A stretch of DNA of 64,000 nucleotides from Gavia stellata (lineage: Eukaryota; Chordata; Aves; Gaviiformes; Gaviidae): positions 558,001 to 622,000 of the forward strand of contig NW_026776913.1 in assembly GCF_030936135.1 (NCBI RefSeq), read 5' to 3'. The position numbers and the translations under genes were made by a program. Every line of letters starts with the position of its first letter. The stretch's first letter is position 1. Shown in pieces: positions 45,909-57,157 of this stretch. The notes under the pieces are model-generated. The model made no database searches, had not been told where the DNA came from, and saw only the letters and a list, made by a program, of their open reading frames with translations.

Positions 45909-46417
45909 ATGTTGAACCATACAACTGTCACAGAGTTCCTTCTCTTGGGCTTCCCCTCCCTCCACCATCAGGAGTCCCTCATGGCAATCGCTCTCCTGGC
46001 TTCGTACCTGGTGATCTTAGGGACAAACCTGCTGATCATTCCCTCATTCTTGCTGAAGGAGACCTCCACAGTCCCACGTACTTTTCCCTCTGTAACCTCT
46101 CCTGTTTGGAGTTTTTCATCACCATATCCATCATACCCAAAGCCGTAGGAAACTTGTGCATGGCCAGCAAAGCCATATCCTGCCCAGGCTGCTTAACTCA
46201 GTGCTACTTCTACTCCCTTCTGGGCTGCATCTTCACATATGTCCAGCCTTCAAGTCACCACATTTCCTGAAACAAGGCAGTGGCCCTTCTCAACACAGTG
46301 CCAACTCCTTTGATGAGTCCCTTTGTTTTCAGGCTCAGGAACCAGCTGATGAAAGATGCTCTCAAGGCAGGTTTCAAAAGAAGTGGGATAATCTTCAGAA
46401 ACTGCTTTTCCACCTGA
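45909..46417 (+). pseudogene. Olfactory receptor pseudogene, OR6/OR11-like, internally deleted
   Basis: Begins at ATG 45909 with MLNHTTVTEFLLLGFPSLHH, a typical N terminus of this OR group, and continues into TM1 (LASYLVILGTNLLII; the usual GN is TN). After a frame change come an 'HSPTYFSLCNLSCLEF' segment (PMYFFL position) and 'PKAVGNL' with a Cys-containing TM3 start. Then the TM3 end to TM6 part is missing, and the last piece is a TM7-to-tail segment in another frame (46281-46417: NTVPTPLMSPFVFRLRNQ, stop TGA at 46415-46417). At least two frame changes and one large internal deletion make it a clear pseudogene, distinct from the OR14-like cluster. Confidence 0.82.
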
Positions 46418-48111
46418 GGAGAGGTGTTGTAAGTGGATTTTGAAAGGGGAGAGGGGTGGGGAGGGCAAACACATGATTATGATGCATCTGCAGAAATGAG
46501 ACCTCTCTTTCTTAGCAGTGTAAGATCTCCTTAATCGAATATCACACCAGACTCTCTTCTGCAACACGTCATCATAAGATGACCCTGCATAGCAATGCCT
46601 TTCAAATGACCTACAAGCACTTTACAAACCCTGGTGAATACCACAGTGGCATTTTCTAAGCGTGCAAACCAAGACAGAGAGCAACAAGCAGAGGACTTCA
46701 TCCCTCCATGGCACACCCAATTCTCAACAAGCTTCACCCTCGTCCGGTTCTCATGCAACTGCGCCTTCCTTCTAAATCTGGTTTCCTGATTATTTTGGTG
46801 ACAGATCTTTGCTGAACCTCTTAGTCTTTAGGAAATGACAGGACATAGGTGGAACATAATGAAGAGAACAATAACAGCTTAATTTTTCCACCAAGTGGAA
46901 AATACATCTCCGTTAACGTCCTGGTCAGAACAAAAACATGCCTGAAATTCAGTCCAGTTGAACTGTTGAGAATGACCTCTCTTCTAATTTGGTCCAGAAT
47001 CTAGAATATTGGTCAGGAATGTAGTTTGGAGTAACAGTGCACCTGTCTCCAGATCACTCATGTTTGGTGAAATAAATGTCCAGTCCTTGACACAATGCTC
47101 CCAGAGCCAATACTTCAGCTAATCCAGCACATTCAGTGGAATTAGCTTGTTCAGACATAGACTTTTATAACTTTAATGTCTAAAAAGATGAGTTCATTCT
47201 CTGGCCTCCTTTGATAGCGGGGAAGGATCAGCACTCTAGAAGGTGATATCATCTCCTCCTACAGTGGTCTTCAGGAGAACTGTACATACCATACACTTGG
47301 CAGCTTAGTTTTCCCATAGGTAATGCCAAGTGCCCTGAGCCACATACCGGGCAACGTGTGGTCATTTGCAGAAGGGAGGGACTCTTGCTCAGCGGGGCCA
47401 TCCTTTGAAGACATGAGGGTTACAACTGTGCCTTAAAGTCTCTCCAAAATTAAAAGGAAACCTCTCCTCTTCTCTAATCCCTGTCACAGTGTTGCCATTT
47501 AGTGCCAGTGGCTCTTGGCACAGTGGCAGCTATGAAGTGAGACCACGTGTCTTGGTACAGCCCTGTCCTGCCTGTCTTCTCATTCCAGCTCCTCTTTCCT
47601 TAGATACCCTTTGTGTGTCCTTGACACTGCTGAACCCAGATACAGGCAGCGTGGTGGTCAGTGCAGTCAGAGCTGTGGGGCATAAGCTAATGGGCACTCA
47701 CACACCTCAGTGGACAGGCAGAGGTTGGGGCAGAGTGTATGGGGCCAGGGTGCCAAGACATGTCCCTTATGTTCTCAACTCTCTTAATCTCTCGCTGTCT
47801 CTTTCTCCATCTTGCTCGTATCTTAGGGATCCATCTCAATCCCTCAGCTCTCTCACAGTTGTCTCTCAGCCCATGTCTCTCACATACATGGGATGTGATT
47901 TACAGCGAGCAGTGAATCTGAGGCACCCTCCCCATGGAAGCACCTTCAGGACCAAGGCACCCCAGTGTAGGTGGGGTGAATCACTGAGTAAAAGGGCTCC
48001 TCCATTCCAGGAGCTCTCTGGGCTGTCTAGGTGACTGCCTCGGCCATCTCCAAGTCACGATAAAGATATGAAGTTTGAGACAGGGAATCATCAGGGACTT
48101 GTGCCAAATTG
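46418..48111. other. No recognisable gene or repeat
   Basis: Unassigned sequence. The 181-codon open frame at 47489-48034 has no recognisable domain or motif. Confidence 0.35.
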
Positions 48112-48152
48112 GGGAGCCACCCACTGGGACACACCCATGTGTGTGGAGCCTT

Positions 48153-48477
48153 CCCATTTGGACTCACACTGGTATCCTACATCTGCATCAGAGCTGCAGT
48201 CCTGAGGATCCCAACCATCATGGGGAGGCAGAAGGCCTTCTCCACCCGCTCCTCTCACCTCATCGTGGTGACTGTTTTCTATGGCACCCTCATCCTTGTC
48301 TATATGACACCCAGGACAGCCTCCCTGAGGCAGCTCCATAAAGTCCTCTCCTTTTTCTACACCATCCTCACGCCCCTGGTCAATCCACTCCTCTGCAGCC
48401 TGCGGAACAGGGAGGTCGAGGGGGCTCTTGGAAATGCACTCAGAAAAACTGTGGCCTACCTCGACAGCTCACACTAG
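48153..48477 (+). pseudogene. Olfactory receptor fragment, OR6/OR11-like, 3' half only
   Basis: In one frame: FPFGLTLVSYICI (TM5), the intracellular loop and TM6 'GRQKAFSTRSSHLIVV' (KAFSTC has become KAFSTR), loop 3 'VYMTP', then TM7 'LTPLVNPLLCSLRNREVEGA' (NPxxY has become NPLLC) and a stop at 48475-48477. TM1-TM4 are absent; instead a 41-bp CR1-derived piece stands at 48112-48152. It may be another copy of the preceding OR type or its missing middle part moved. Confidence 0.8.
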
Positions 48478-48492
48478 TTGTGATCCACCAGG

Positions 48493-48498
48493 AATAAA
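48493..48498 (+). terminator. Polyadenylation signal AATAAA after the OR fragment
   Basis: Lies 16 bp after the stop of the OR fragment. Probably a relic. Confidence 0.3.
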
Positions 48499-51400
48499 CA
48501 GGTGGTGGATCTCTTCTGATCAAGTGGGGACCACTCGTAAGTGCCTCTTTTGTGTACCAGGTATATCTTTAGAAGTGCAGAATCTTGGGACTGGTTGTGG
48601 AATGAGAAGCGGGAGAAGGGAATTTGTGTCTTAAAGAAATATAGGTCTGGTCTTGAAGAGTGTAAAAAACTTGCCTGGCTTTCTTCCTTCTTTAAAGTAA
48701 AGCCAGTTGTGATCCTGCAAGTGGGAGCTGTTGAAATGCCGGACCTGCCCAGGAGTGGGAGGAAACTGACTCTAAGCATGCTGTTTTCTCTTCTGTCACC
48801 CAGCCAGGCTGAGGTGTGGCATTCCTGCATGTCTGGGATTCCTCCGGGCATCTCCCTATTGGCAGGGAGAAGTGGGCAGCTGGATCAAGCCCTTCCACTG
48901 GACATGTCTAAATCCAACTAGGGGAATCCCATCCCTTTGTTCTCTGGGCTTCCTAGCAGAGGACAACTGTGAAAGCTACTCTGATAGGGTCAGCCCCTCT
49001 GAAAAAAAAATAAAGTAGATCCTTGCGCAGAGGAAAGATGCACAAGTTGGGTCTCAGTTTCCCCATTTTTTAACACAGAGATCATTACTTCCCCCTTCTT
49101 TCCTTCTCTTATTCCGACTCCCCTCCACCAATGTAATTACTTATTTGTTTCCCACTGTCTGACTTAGATACTGCAAACCCAGTCCTCCTGTTTTCTTCTT
49201 TCTTGCAAAAGAGAGCAAGGTCAGCTCATGGGGCATGACTGAGCACAGACACCCCCAGCAGCAGGCTCTCCCCATTTCCTAGGCTGAGGCAAGCGCACAA
49301 GGTGGGAATGTCTCCATCATCTCTGATTTGCGCAAGGGCCTTCAGCCCTGACATACTCCCACAACACACTTGTTCCTCCTCCACCCACAGACAGAAATTC
49401 CTTCCCACTTCCAGGCTCAGGTCTTGGCTGCAAGAATTTGCTGCACTTCAGAAGAGGCCTTGAGCTTCTTGGCTCTTCTTGGTGCTTAAGGCAATCTTCC
49501 GGGCTCCCTCCAGATTTCATGGGGGGACTTCTTGTCTCTAACAAGGACTTCATGACAAGTTTATATGAAATGTTTGTTTTTCTGTCATTCCTGTGTGTGG
49601 AAAGAGTAGACACAGAGAAGGAGGATATACACCAAAAGGGATGCGAGTGAAGTGCCAGTAAGAACCAGGGGAGCTCCCCCCATGCCTGTGGCTTCCTGGC
49701 AAGGAGTCTGTCCTGAGAAGGGCATCCAGCCTCTACCCCACTCTGGAGTGGGGAATCAGCAGCACTCGTGCCTCCTGGGGGACACAAAAGATGACTTTTC
49801 AAGGGCACCTTTCCTCTGAACTGCTTTAGATTTGTCCTTGAGGATGAGGTATAGTGGCTGACAATGCAAATAGTGATTTAACTGGCATTGCCCAGAGTGG
49901 TCATCAGAGATGCAAACTGCTATGCTGCAGATAATTATATTTAGGCAGATTAATGCTGGGGGTTTGGTTTGGTGTGGTTTCTACTTTTTTTTAGCTACTG
50001 ATACTCTTAGGGAAATCACACAAGCACCTGAAGGATTATTGAAGGTTTTCTGAGAGAAGCCCCAGCAGATTAGCATCTCAAGCAATGGGGTGCCAGAGGG
50101 CAAGGGAAGGATGGTTTGGGCACTGACCTGGGATTTGGGAAACGGAAATGAGTTCTCCTCTCCTTGACACCCTGCCCTTTTCAGTGAGGGCTGTGAAAAA
50201 CTCTGCCAACTAGGTCGGAATGCACAGCCGTGTCAAGGAACTTCTGTCTAACTGCAGCAATGTGGTCCTGACAGCTCAGGAGTTGAGCTTCCATTTGAGT
50301 CCAAACCGCGACAATTCACACTGCCTCCGTCTTCACTATGACACTGGGTGTTGTGTGACACAACTGTCCCGGATCTCCAGGCAGGATGGGCAAAAGTTTG
50401 ATAGCTGAACCAGAACTTTTCCTCTTCCTGGAAATGTCAATGCCACAGGCTCGAGCCAAGAGGCCCAAGAAAGAAAACTTCCCAGAGGGTCAATTCATGA
50501 AAACGTCCCCCAGGCTGTGGGACTTGCTCTTGACTGACAGAGAATTTGTGAGTGTGGACAAATTTGTGAGTCTTCACCTATTTTTCCCTCTCTCTTTGTA
50601 ACTTGGCTCTCAGCATTTCTGTATTGAATCTGCTTTGCCACTTTGAAAATGTGTCTTTGAGAAACTAGCTCGGGATATTTTTATTACCTTTTTTTTAGCC
50701 CAAATGAATATGCAGCATTGAAGTGGGTTTCCATATATGGAGCAGTTTTGCACAATGTCTGCTCCAAGAGGAGAAATATCTCAGCCTGCATCTGGAAATG
50801 AATGAAGCTGTGGGTGGTAAATGTGCTTCTTCAGACGATATGTGGTATGCATGCAAGAGAAAATGTTGTGAAGGTGAATGGGCATGAAAGAAATGGAAAA
50901 CTGCCCATCCAATGGAGCTCTGCAAGAGGAGGATGGAGCTGTACATAACATGGCATGATCCAAGTGGGATCAGCATGGAGAGAAGACATTTGTAGGGAAG
51001 GTGTTGCAATGGAGTACCTTGACGTCACCCAACTGAAAAAGAGAGATTGGAGAGTGCGCTGAAGTGATGGGCAGAAGCATCCTGGGCTAAAAGACCTTGG
51101 CTAAGAAAAGGTTGGAGGGATTTGGGTTGCAGAGATTTGAGGTAGTCCTTCCAAGATCTAAGCAGGCTGACCTTTGGAGACAAGTGAAAATAAGGAAGCT
51201 CTCAAGGATGTTTTGCCATTTGTTGTACTCTTTGCTCTCTCTTATCATTTAAAGATACAGTATTGCCCTTAAGTAATCCATGCTCCATATCTTTTTTCTC
51301 TGCTTTTTTGAGGAGGGGGAGGTGGAAGAGAAGAATAGTTTCTTTTTTAACCAAAGGCAGCCAAAGGGCAGATCCCAGGTTAGCGAAAAGGTACAAAGGA

Positions 51401-51783
51401 AGGCAGAATTTTGATGTGGTGTACACTGGCACAAGAGGATTACCTGCATTTCCATTCTCTGAAGTCCTAACTGGGCGACTGAAACCGTGGAAGCTCACAG
51501 CTCCCTTCATCTGCCCTGCATTTCAGCATGTAAAATTAAGCTAACTGAGTCATAAAGTTGGTTTTGATTCTCTTCACAGCCTAAAGCACAGCATGGGGCA
51601 GGAGACAGGCAGGACACCTAAAGAGGACTCACACTCCTCTGCACAAATGCTTAGGTGCTTGCAGGAACCACAGGAGGCATGGCATACCGATTCCAGGGTT
51701 CAACGACCTGGTCAAATGCCTTGTCTCCTTCTCTGTAATGGTGGCATCGATGCGTGGCACTCATGTGCGGACTCTGTACAAGG
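48499..51783. other. No recognisable gene or repeat
   Basis: About 3.3 kb with lower GC than the left end. Several 60-160 codon open frames exist but none has a recognisable motif. A plausible splice acceptor (TTCTCTTCACAG) lies at about 51569-51580, without a recognisable following exon. Confidence 0.35.
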
Positions 51784-52200
51784 ATCATAGAATCATTGAT
51801 TCATAGAATGGTTTAGGTTGGAAAAGACCTTTAAGACCATCAAGTCCAACCATAAACTTAACCCTGCTAAGCCCACCACTAAACCATGTCCCTAAGCGCC
51901 TCATCCACACATCTTTTAAAAACCTCCAGCTATCGTGACTCAACCACGTCCCATGGCAGCCTGTTCCACTGTCTGACAACCTTTTCAGTGAAGAAATTTT
52001 TCCTAATATTCAGTCCAAACTTCCCCTGGCACAACTTGTGGCTGTTTCCTCTTCTCCTATCACTTGTCACTTGGGAGAAGAGACCAGCACCCACCTCTCT
52101 ACAGGGGGACAATCACTTCCCTAGTCCTGCCGGCCACACTGTTTCTGATACAAGCCAGGATGCAGTTGGCTGTCATAGCAATGTTGGCCAACATATGAAA
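51784..52200 (-). mobile_element. CR1 LINE 3' end
   Basis: Starts with the antisense CR1 tail ('atcatagaatcattgattc', 'atagaatggtttaggttgg'). Then follows the antisense ORF2 end encoding [17 protein letters not shown] and [16 protein letters not shown] (51930-52112). Confidence 0.92.
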
Positions 52201-52229
52201 GTTTCTTTTCCATAGGTATTCAGAGGGAT

Positions 52230-53330
52230 CCTTCTTGTGCTCGGAAGAGGCTGTCCTGCAAGGCCTATCACATTTCCTGAGCTCCTTCCCCCTTCAGAGC
52301 TGCTTCCCACGGCACCACCTGGATCAGTCTCCCCATACATCAAAGTGTTCTTCTCTGGAGTCCACCAGCCTGTGCTCTGCTGCTGGCCTTCCTTTGACAC
52401 CTGGCACCCCACTATTTCCTTGTTTGCCAGTACTGGCTCCAGGTGAGCATCCCCCTTACTGTCCCACCTGGCAGCTCTGTTAGGAACTTGTCCCAGGAGC
52501 CTCCAGGCTGCTGGCATCCTGTCGCTTTGCCTGGCCAGGGAATGCCAGGGCACTTACAGTCCCCCACAGGAACCTGCTCCTTAACCTGGAGACTTCCTCG
52601 GCTTGCTGAGAGAGGACTTTTGCTGTTTCCTCTCCCTGACCAGGTAGGATATGACTGCCAAGACCATGTCACCCTTACTGACTTCTCTTCTCATCCTCAC
52701 TCAGAGAAGCTGGCCCAGCCTGTGGCCCATCTCATAGAGGAGCTCCATATATCCTAGCTGCTCCTTCACACAGCGTGCTTCCCCCCAATACTTGTCCTCC
52801 CTGTCACCTTCTCCATCAGAGCCTGTATCCCTCCACTGCAGCACCCCAGCTCAGCAAGCTGTGCCACCACTTCTCATTTAATCCCAAACCATCACAGTAG
52901 AGTGACAAGTCCTGGGGCTTCAGCTCCTCCTGCCTGTGCTCCAGCTCCCCCTGGCCATGCACATTTGGGCTACAGCACCTCAGCCATGGCACTGGGTGGA
53001 GCGCAGACTTCTCAGAGGGAAACCTGATCACTGATCCTGACCATAAGACCATTGTGAATCGAGCAGTTAGTACTGTGCTGCGCTGTGCTGCGTGTATAGC
53101 GTGGCCTCCGCACCTGTACTGTGCTGCAGAGATCCCTTGGGCACAGGACAACCTCGGCAGCTCCTTGTCACAGTGCAGCCTGCGGGCAGCTCCCACTCGG
53201 TACCGGCCATCATGGCACCTGCATGGCCTTGTCTCTGTCTGACAATGCAGCAGGAAGGTCTCATGAGAACATCATTTCTGACTGACTGTGGGGAAGAGGA
53301 ATAGAGTAGTTTCCTCGTAAGGGAATACGG
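52230..53330 (-). mobile_element. Probable CR1 LINE 5' part (endonuclease region)
   Basis: The reverse strand has 'atggagctcctctatgagat' and 'gggccacaggctgggccag', and a translation with 'DKFLTEL' and 'LEPVLANKE'. These resemble the CR1 5' region and the end of its endonuclease (pattern FLTQ... LDLVLTNKE). Assigned from these resemblances only. Confidence 0.4.
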
Positions 53331-53499
53331 TAAGAGTTTGAAGGACCAAAACGGGAGACTGTCTTCTCTGGATGGGGTCTGCATGGCGTGCTGCACATGC
53401 TGGGAGTCCCATCTGATGCTACACCACCTAGGCATCCCACCACCTAACTGGGTAAAAGATTACCTATACTATTCTCTCATTATAATCCTTGACCTTACT

Positions 53500-53880
53500 G
53501 CATTTTAAGTACCTTCCTTACTGGGATCATAATGGATCTACTGGTGAAGAGCTCTCCAGCACACTCCAATGGACTGGTAGGTGTGCAGTTTGCTCAGGTA
53601 ACCCCCGGCTTCATCCCCATTCACAGCTGGTTGTTCTCCTCCAGAGCCCTGCCTCAAAGCACAAAGGCCTGGGAGACCTTGCTGGTGGAAACTGAGGCAA
53701 AGGGGACACAGAGCATCTCAGATCTATCTACAGCTACTCTTACTAAACTTAGCAGTGGTCCACAGTCTCTCTGTTTCTTCCTTAACTCTTCCTGAAGTAC
53801 CAACAGGTCATCTTGGTGCCCTTGAATTCCCTTTTGAGTGTCAATTGAGTTTTGATATGGACCATTGCTGTGCTTGGAGG
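53500..53880 (-). mobile_element. CR1 LINE fragment before the reverse transcriptase core
   Basis: The reverse strand contains 'tttgcctcagtttccaccag', 'caaggtctcccaggcctttg' and 'gaggagaacaaccagctgtg', matching CR1 and the copy at 9490-9800. Confidence 0.6.
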
Positions 53881-54094
53881 ATGCGGTCCATGAAGACAAG
53901 ATGTGTGCAGGCACACTGAGAAAAGGATTGTTCTGTTCCTGGACTGTATCATCAAGGGAGTGAGTACAGATCCCTGTGTGATGTGCTTTGTGTTCACGCA
54001 ATACCTGCAGCTATTGGGCAGAGAAGGGACAGACGTTGCCTCTCTGATGACATCTGATGACCAATACCTCTGAGTGATGGCAACAGCAATGGCA

Positions 54095-55800
54095 CACAGC
54101 AACCAAATTGCATTGTGTGCAATGCCGCCTGCGGTGTCTTGTCACACACCCACCCTGAATGGGAATTGCTTTCCTGTTGGTCCTGTGATTTTCTTGCCAG
54201 CCCTGGCATCTCATGTAGCTCTGTGGGCCTGGATTTGACCATTACATTGAGCAGCTGCCTTGAATTCTGTACCACAATGTGGGGATGAACACGAGACAGC
54301 TGCCAATACAGTCAGTGAAGATCTAGTAAACCCAACACCTGGAGGAGAGGAAGAAAGAGACTGAGCTCTCCCTGTGGCATACGACTCCATTCCATCATCT
54401 GAATATCTCTATAGGCTGACCTGAACATAACGAGTAGGGACAGGTTCAGTTGCCCTTAATTTGGGCAGCAGCTGTCCTTTCAGTTGGCCAAAGGAAATTC
54501 CCAAGAGCCTCCAAGAAGATGCCCCAGATGTTGGCCTGTCTCTACATCAGCCTGCACGTATCTTCAATCTGTCTCTATTACCGGCACATATCTTTGACCA
54601 CCTCTGGCACCTCAGATGTCACCAGACAACTGCATCTGAACAGCTCACTCCTGGCCTCCAGCTCCATTAATTACCATGGGAGCTGAGAGCAGGAGCTCAC
54701 ATGCAGGTGCCTATTGTGTGTCCACCTGAAGGGGGGCAGGAGGAATCCCACCTGCTGTGGGTCTGTGGTGTGCATGGGAGGGAGCTGAGTGCCCTTCCAG
54801 CCCCAGCACTCCAAACCCAGGATGAGATGCCTTGTCGGGCTCAGCTGCATCCCTTCCCTCAGCAGGGGTAAAGGAGATCCCTGCCTGTCCCTGTCTGGCT
54901 GTCCTGTCTAAAGATGGGCCAAGAAAAGTTGATATTTAGGCGTGACTCTGTCTCTCAGCAGGGAAATGTCAGTGCTGGGAAGAAGTGTCTCTCCCCAGCT
55001 GCGGGAGGGAACCTCAGTGATTGCTCCAGCCTGTTTCACAGCAGGTTCCCCTGGAGCCCCAGGGACCCCTGGGGGGAGCCCCGAGGGGCAGAGAAAGTGC
55101 CGCCTTGGGCTGCTCCTCTGCTGCTGAGCTGTGCCGGGCTCCTGGGATGGAGGGAGCTCATGGCAAGCGGGCAGCGCTGAGGAGAGACAGCTCTGCCCAG
55201 GAGCAGCTCCTCTGCAGAGCGCAGCAGGGCTGAGGGCACTGCCTGCAGGCACCGAGGGGAGAGGATCAAGGCAGAGAGAGGTTAAAGGCAGTCTGGGGTG
55301 GGAGGACAGAGGCGAGCTCACTGGAGGAGAAATCTTCACAGCCCTTGACATGGTAAGTCTCTGGCTGCAGGGCAATTTAGGTACAGTTCACGGGCTGATC
55401 TCCTAATGATGGCACATCCCACAAACTATGAGAGCTTTCAGGAAGAAGTGCCGCAGGTTCTCCAGTGTAGAGGAGGAGGAGGTGCTCCAGAGCAGGGCTT
55501 CCCTGCTGCACCATCAGCAGGACAGGGCATGAGGGCTGCCTTCTGCCAGGGACGGCTGCAGGGTGTGAAGGTGGGTGTGCAGCCAGGGGTGCCCAGGGCT
55601 GTCCTTCCGAGCAGGGTCCCTGCACCCCCGGGGCTGGGTGCTGGGGCAGGGACTCTGCCGCCTGCCAGGGTCAGCACTCAGCCTGCCCGGGGAGCTCCCC
55701 ACGGCGCTGTGGGGAGAAGCTGGGGGTGGAAGGAGAGAGCAGTGCAATGGCAGGGTGCTTCTGCTGTTGAGAGGGTGCTGTGTGGGTCAGGGCTGCTCAC
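54095..55800 (+). repeat. Inverted-repeat arm upstream of OR5
   Basis: Reverse-complement partner of 29585-31290. Contains the GC-rich segment (55445-55745) and the conserved open frame starting at 55406 in the OR5 sense. Confidence 0.9.
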
Positions 55801-57134
55801 AGCTCCACATCACTGCAGGATCTTCCCAGGAGACTTTTCAGGAAGCACAGCAAGGCAGGGGCTGCCTGAAAGGGAAGGATCCTGGTCTTTCACTCTTCTC
55901 CTCTGGGTTGTCTGGGTGGGCAATGGGACATAGCAATTAATCTCTCATTTCCGGAGGAGGCACTGAAATTCCAAGTCTGTTCCTCTTAGAGGTGAATAAA
56001 GCGGGGAGTATTGGAAATCACCATGCCGTGGTCACAGACAGCATCAGTGTCACTTTTCCAGCCTCGCCAGGGCTGGTCTGATGTTCCCCTCAGAGCCTGC
56101 ACACCCAGAGATGCCCCTGGGCAGTGTCCTGCTGCAGGGAGGGCTCTGCAGGGCAGAGCTGAGCAGGCAGCGGGTGGGATGGGCTCTGTGAGCACTGCCA
56201 GGGAGGAGACACAGGGGACAGAGAACCAGCTCCTGGCAGGGACAGCTGCAGGCAGCAGAGACAGGGACGGGGTTGGGAGGACACTGCAAACAAGCACAGG
56301 GGGAGGGTGCGCTCAGGCAGCTCTCTTTCTGTGTTTCCCTGCAGATGTCTGCTGGGCACTGTCTGCGGGGCAATGAGCTGACTCTCTCTGTAGAACCTCC
56401 CATCGGAGGGACCCCCGAGTCTCTGCTTTGCCTGTCCTGCAGGGCTTGCAGGCTGCCCCCCAGAAAGGCGCAGCTCTGCTGTGGGATCCTTGGGAGTGCG
56501 GAGCCTTTCCTTGGGGGTCGGCACTCTCCTTGCAGAGTCAGTAGCTTCTCTCTGTGAGGGGTCGTGTCCTGCCATCTCCATCACACCTCCACCTCTGGGC
56601 TGGGCTGGAGAAGAGTTTGCAGAGCTGTCCTGTGAAACAGGACTCCTCTGCTCTCATCAGAGTCCAGGTTTAGGGGTTTTTTAAAAGATTAATTTGTGTG
56701 TGAAGGCATCTTCAAGGTGGCAAAATGAAAACACAGGGCAGATGGGAAAAGGGCTGATGGACACTGCAGCTCTGTGAAAAAACATAGACAAAATTGTAAG
56801 AAAGTCATGTTAAGCCTCTCTGCCACAGCCCACGTTCTCCCATGAGTCATGAGTGCAGATATTGAACTTTTCCATGAAAGATGGATTACATCTGACATCC
56901 CCTGTGAACATCAGAGTTGTCACAAACCAGCTCCCATGTACCCACTGCAGCAGAGCAAAGCTGACTCCTCAGCAGCAGAAGGGCAGAGCTCCTGCTGCTC
57001 ACAGCACACTCAGCCAGCACAAACTGGAGAAAGGAAATGCATTCCAACTGCGGGGGGATTTCTATGAAAAATTGACTGGATTTTCTTCGAGAAATCTGTC
57101 CTAAATTTTTCCTGTCTTTTCCTTCTTTGGACAG
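55801..57134 (+). promoter_or_regulatory. 5' flank of OR5 with splice acceptor
   Basis: 56110-56270 matches 13811-13970 upstream of OR2. The flank ends in a long pyrimidine tract and TTTGGACAG at 57126-57134, so the coding exon starts at 57135, 23 nt before the ATG. No other gene is recognised. Confidence 0.45.
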
Positions 57135-57157
57135 AACTTAAGACCAGGAAACAGCCA

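Noticed and set aside
47489-48034. 181-codon open frame
   Set aside because: Ser/Leu-rich with no recognisable motif, no exon signals and no copy elsewhere in the window.
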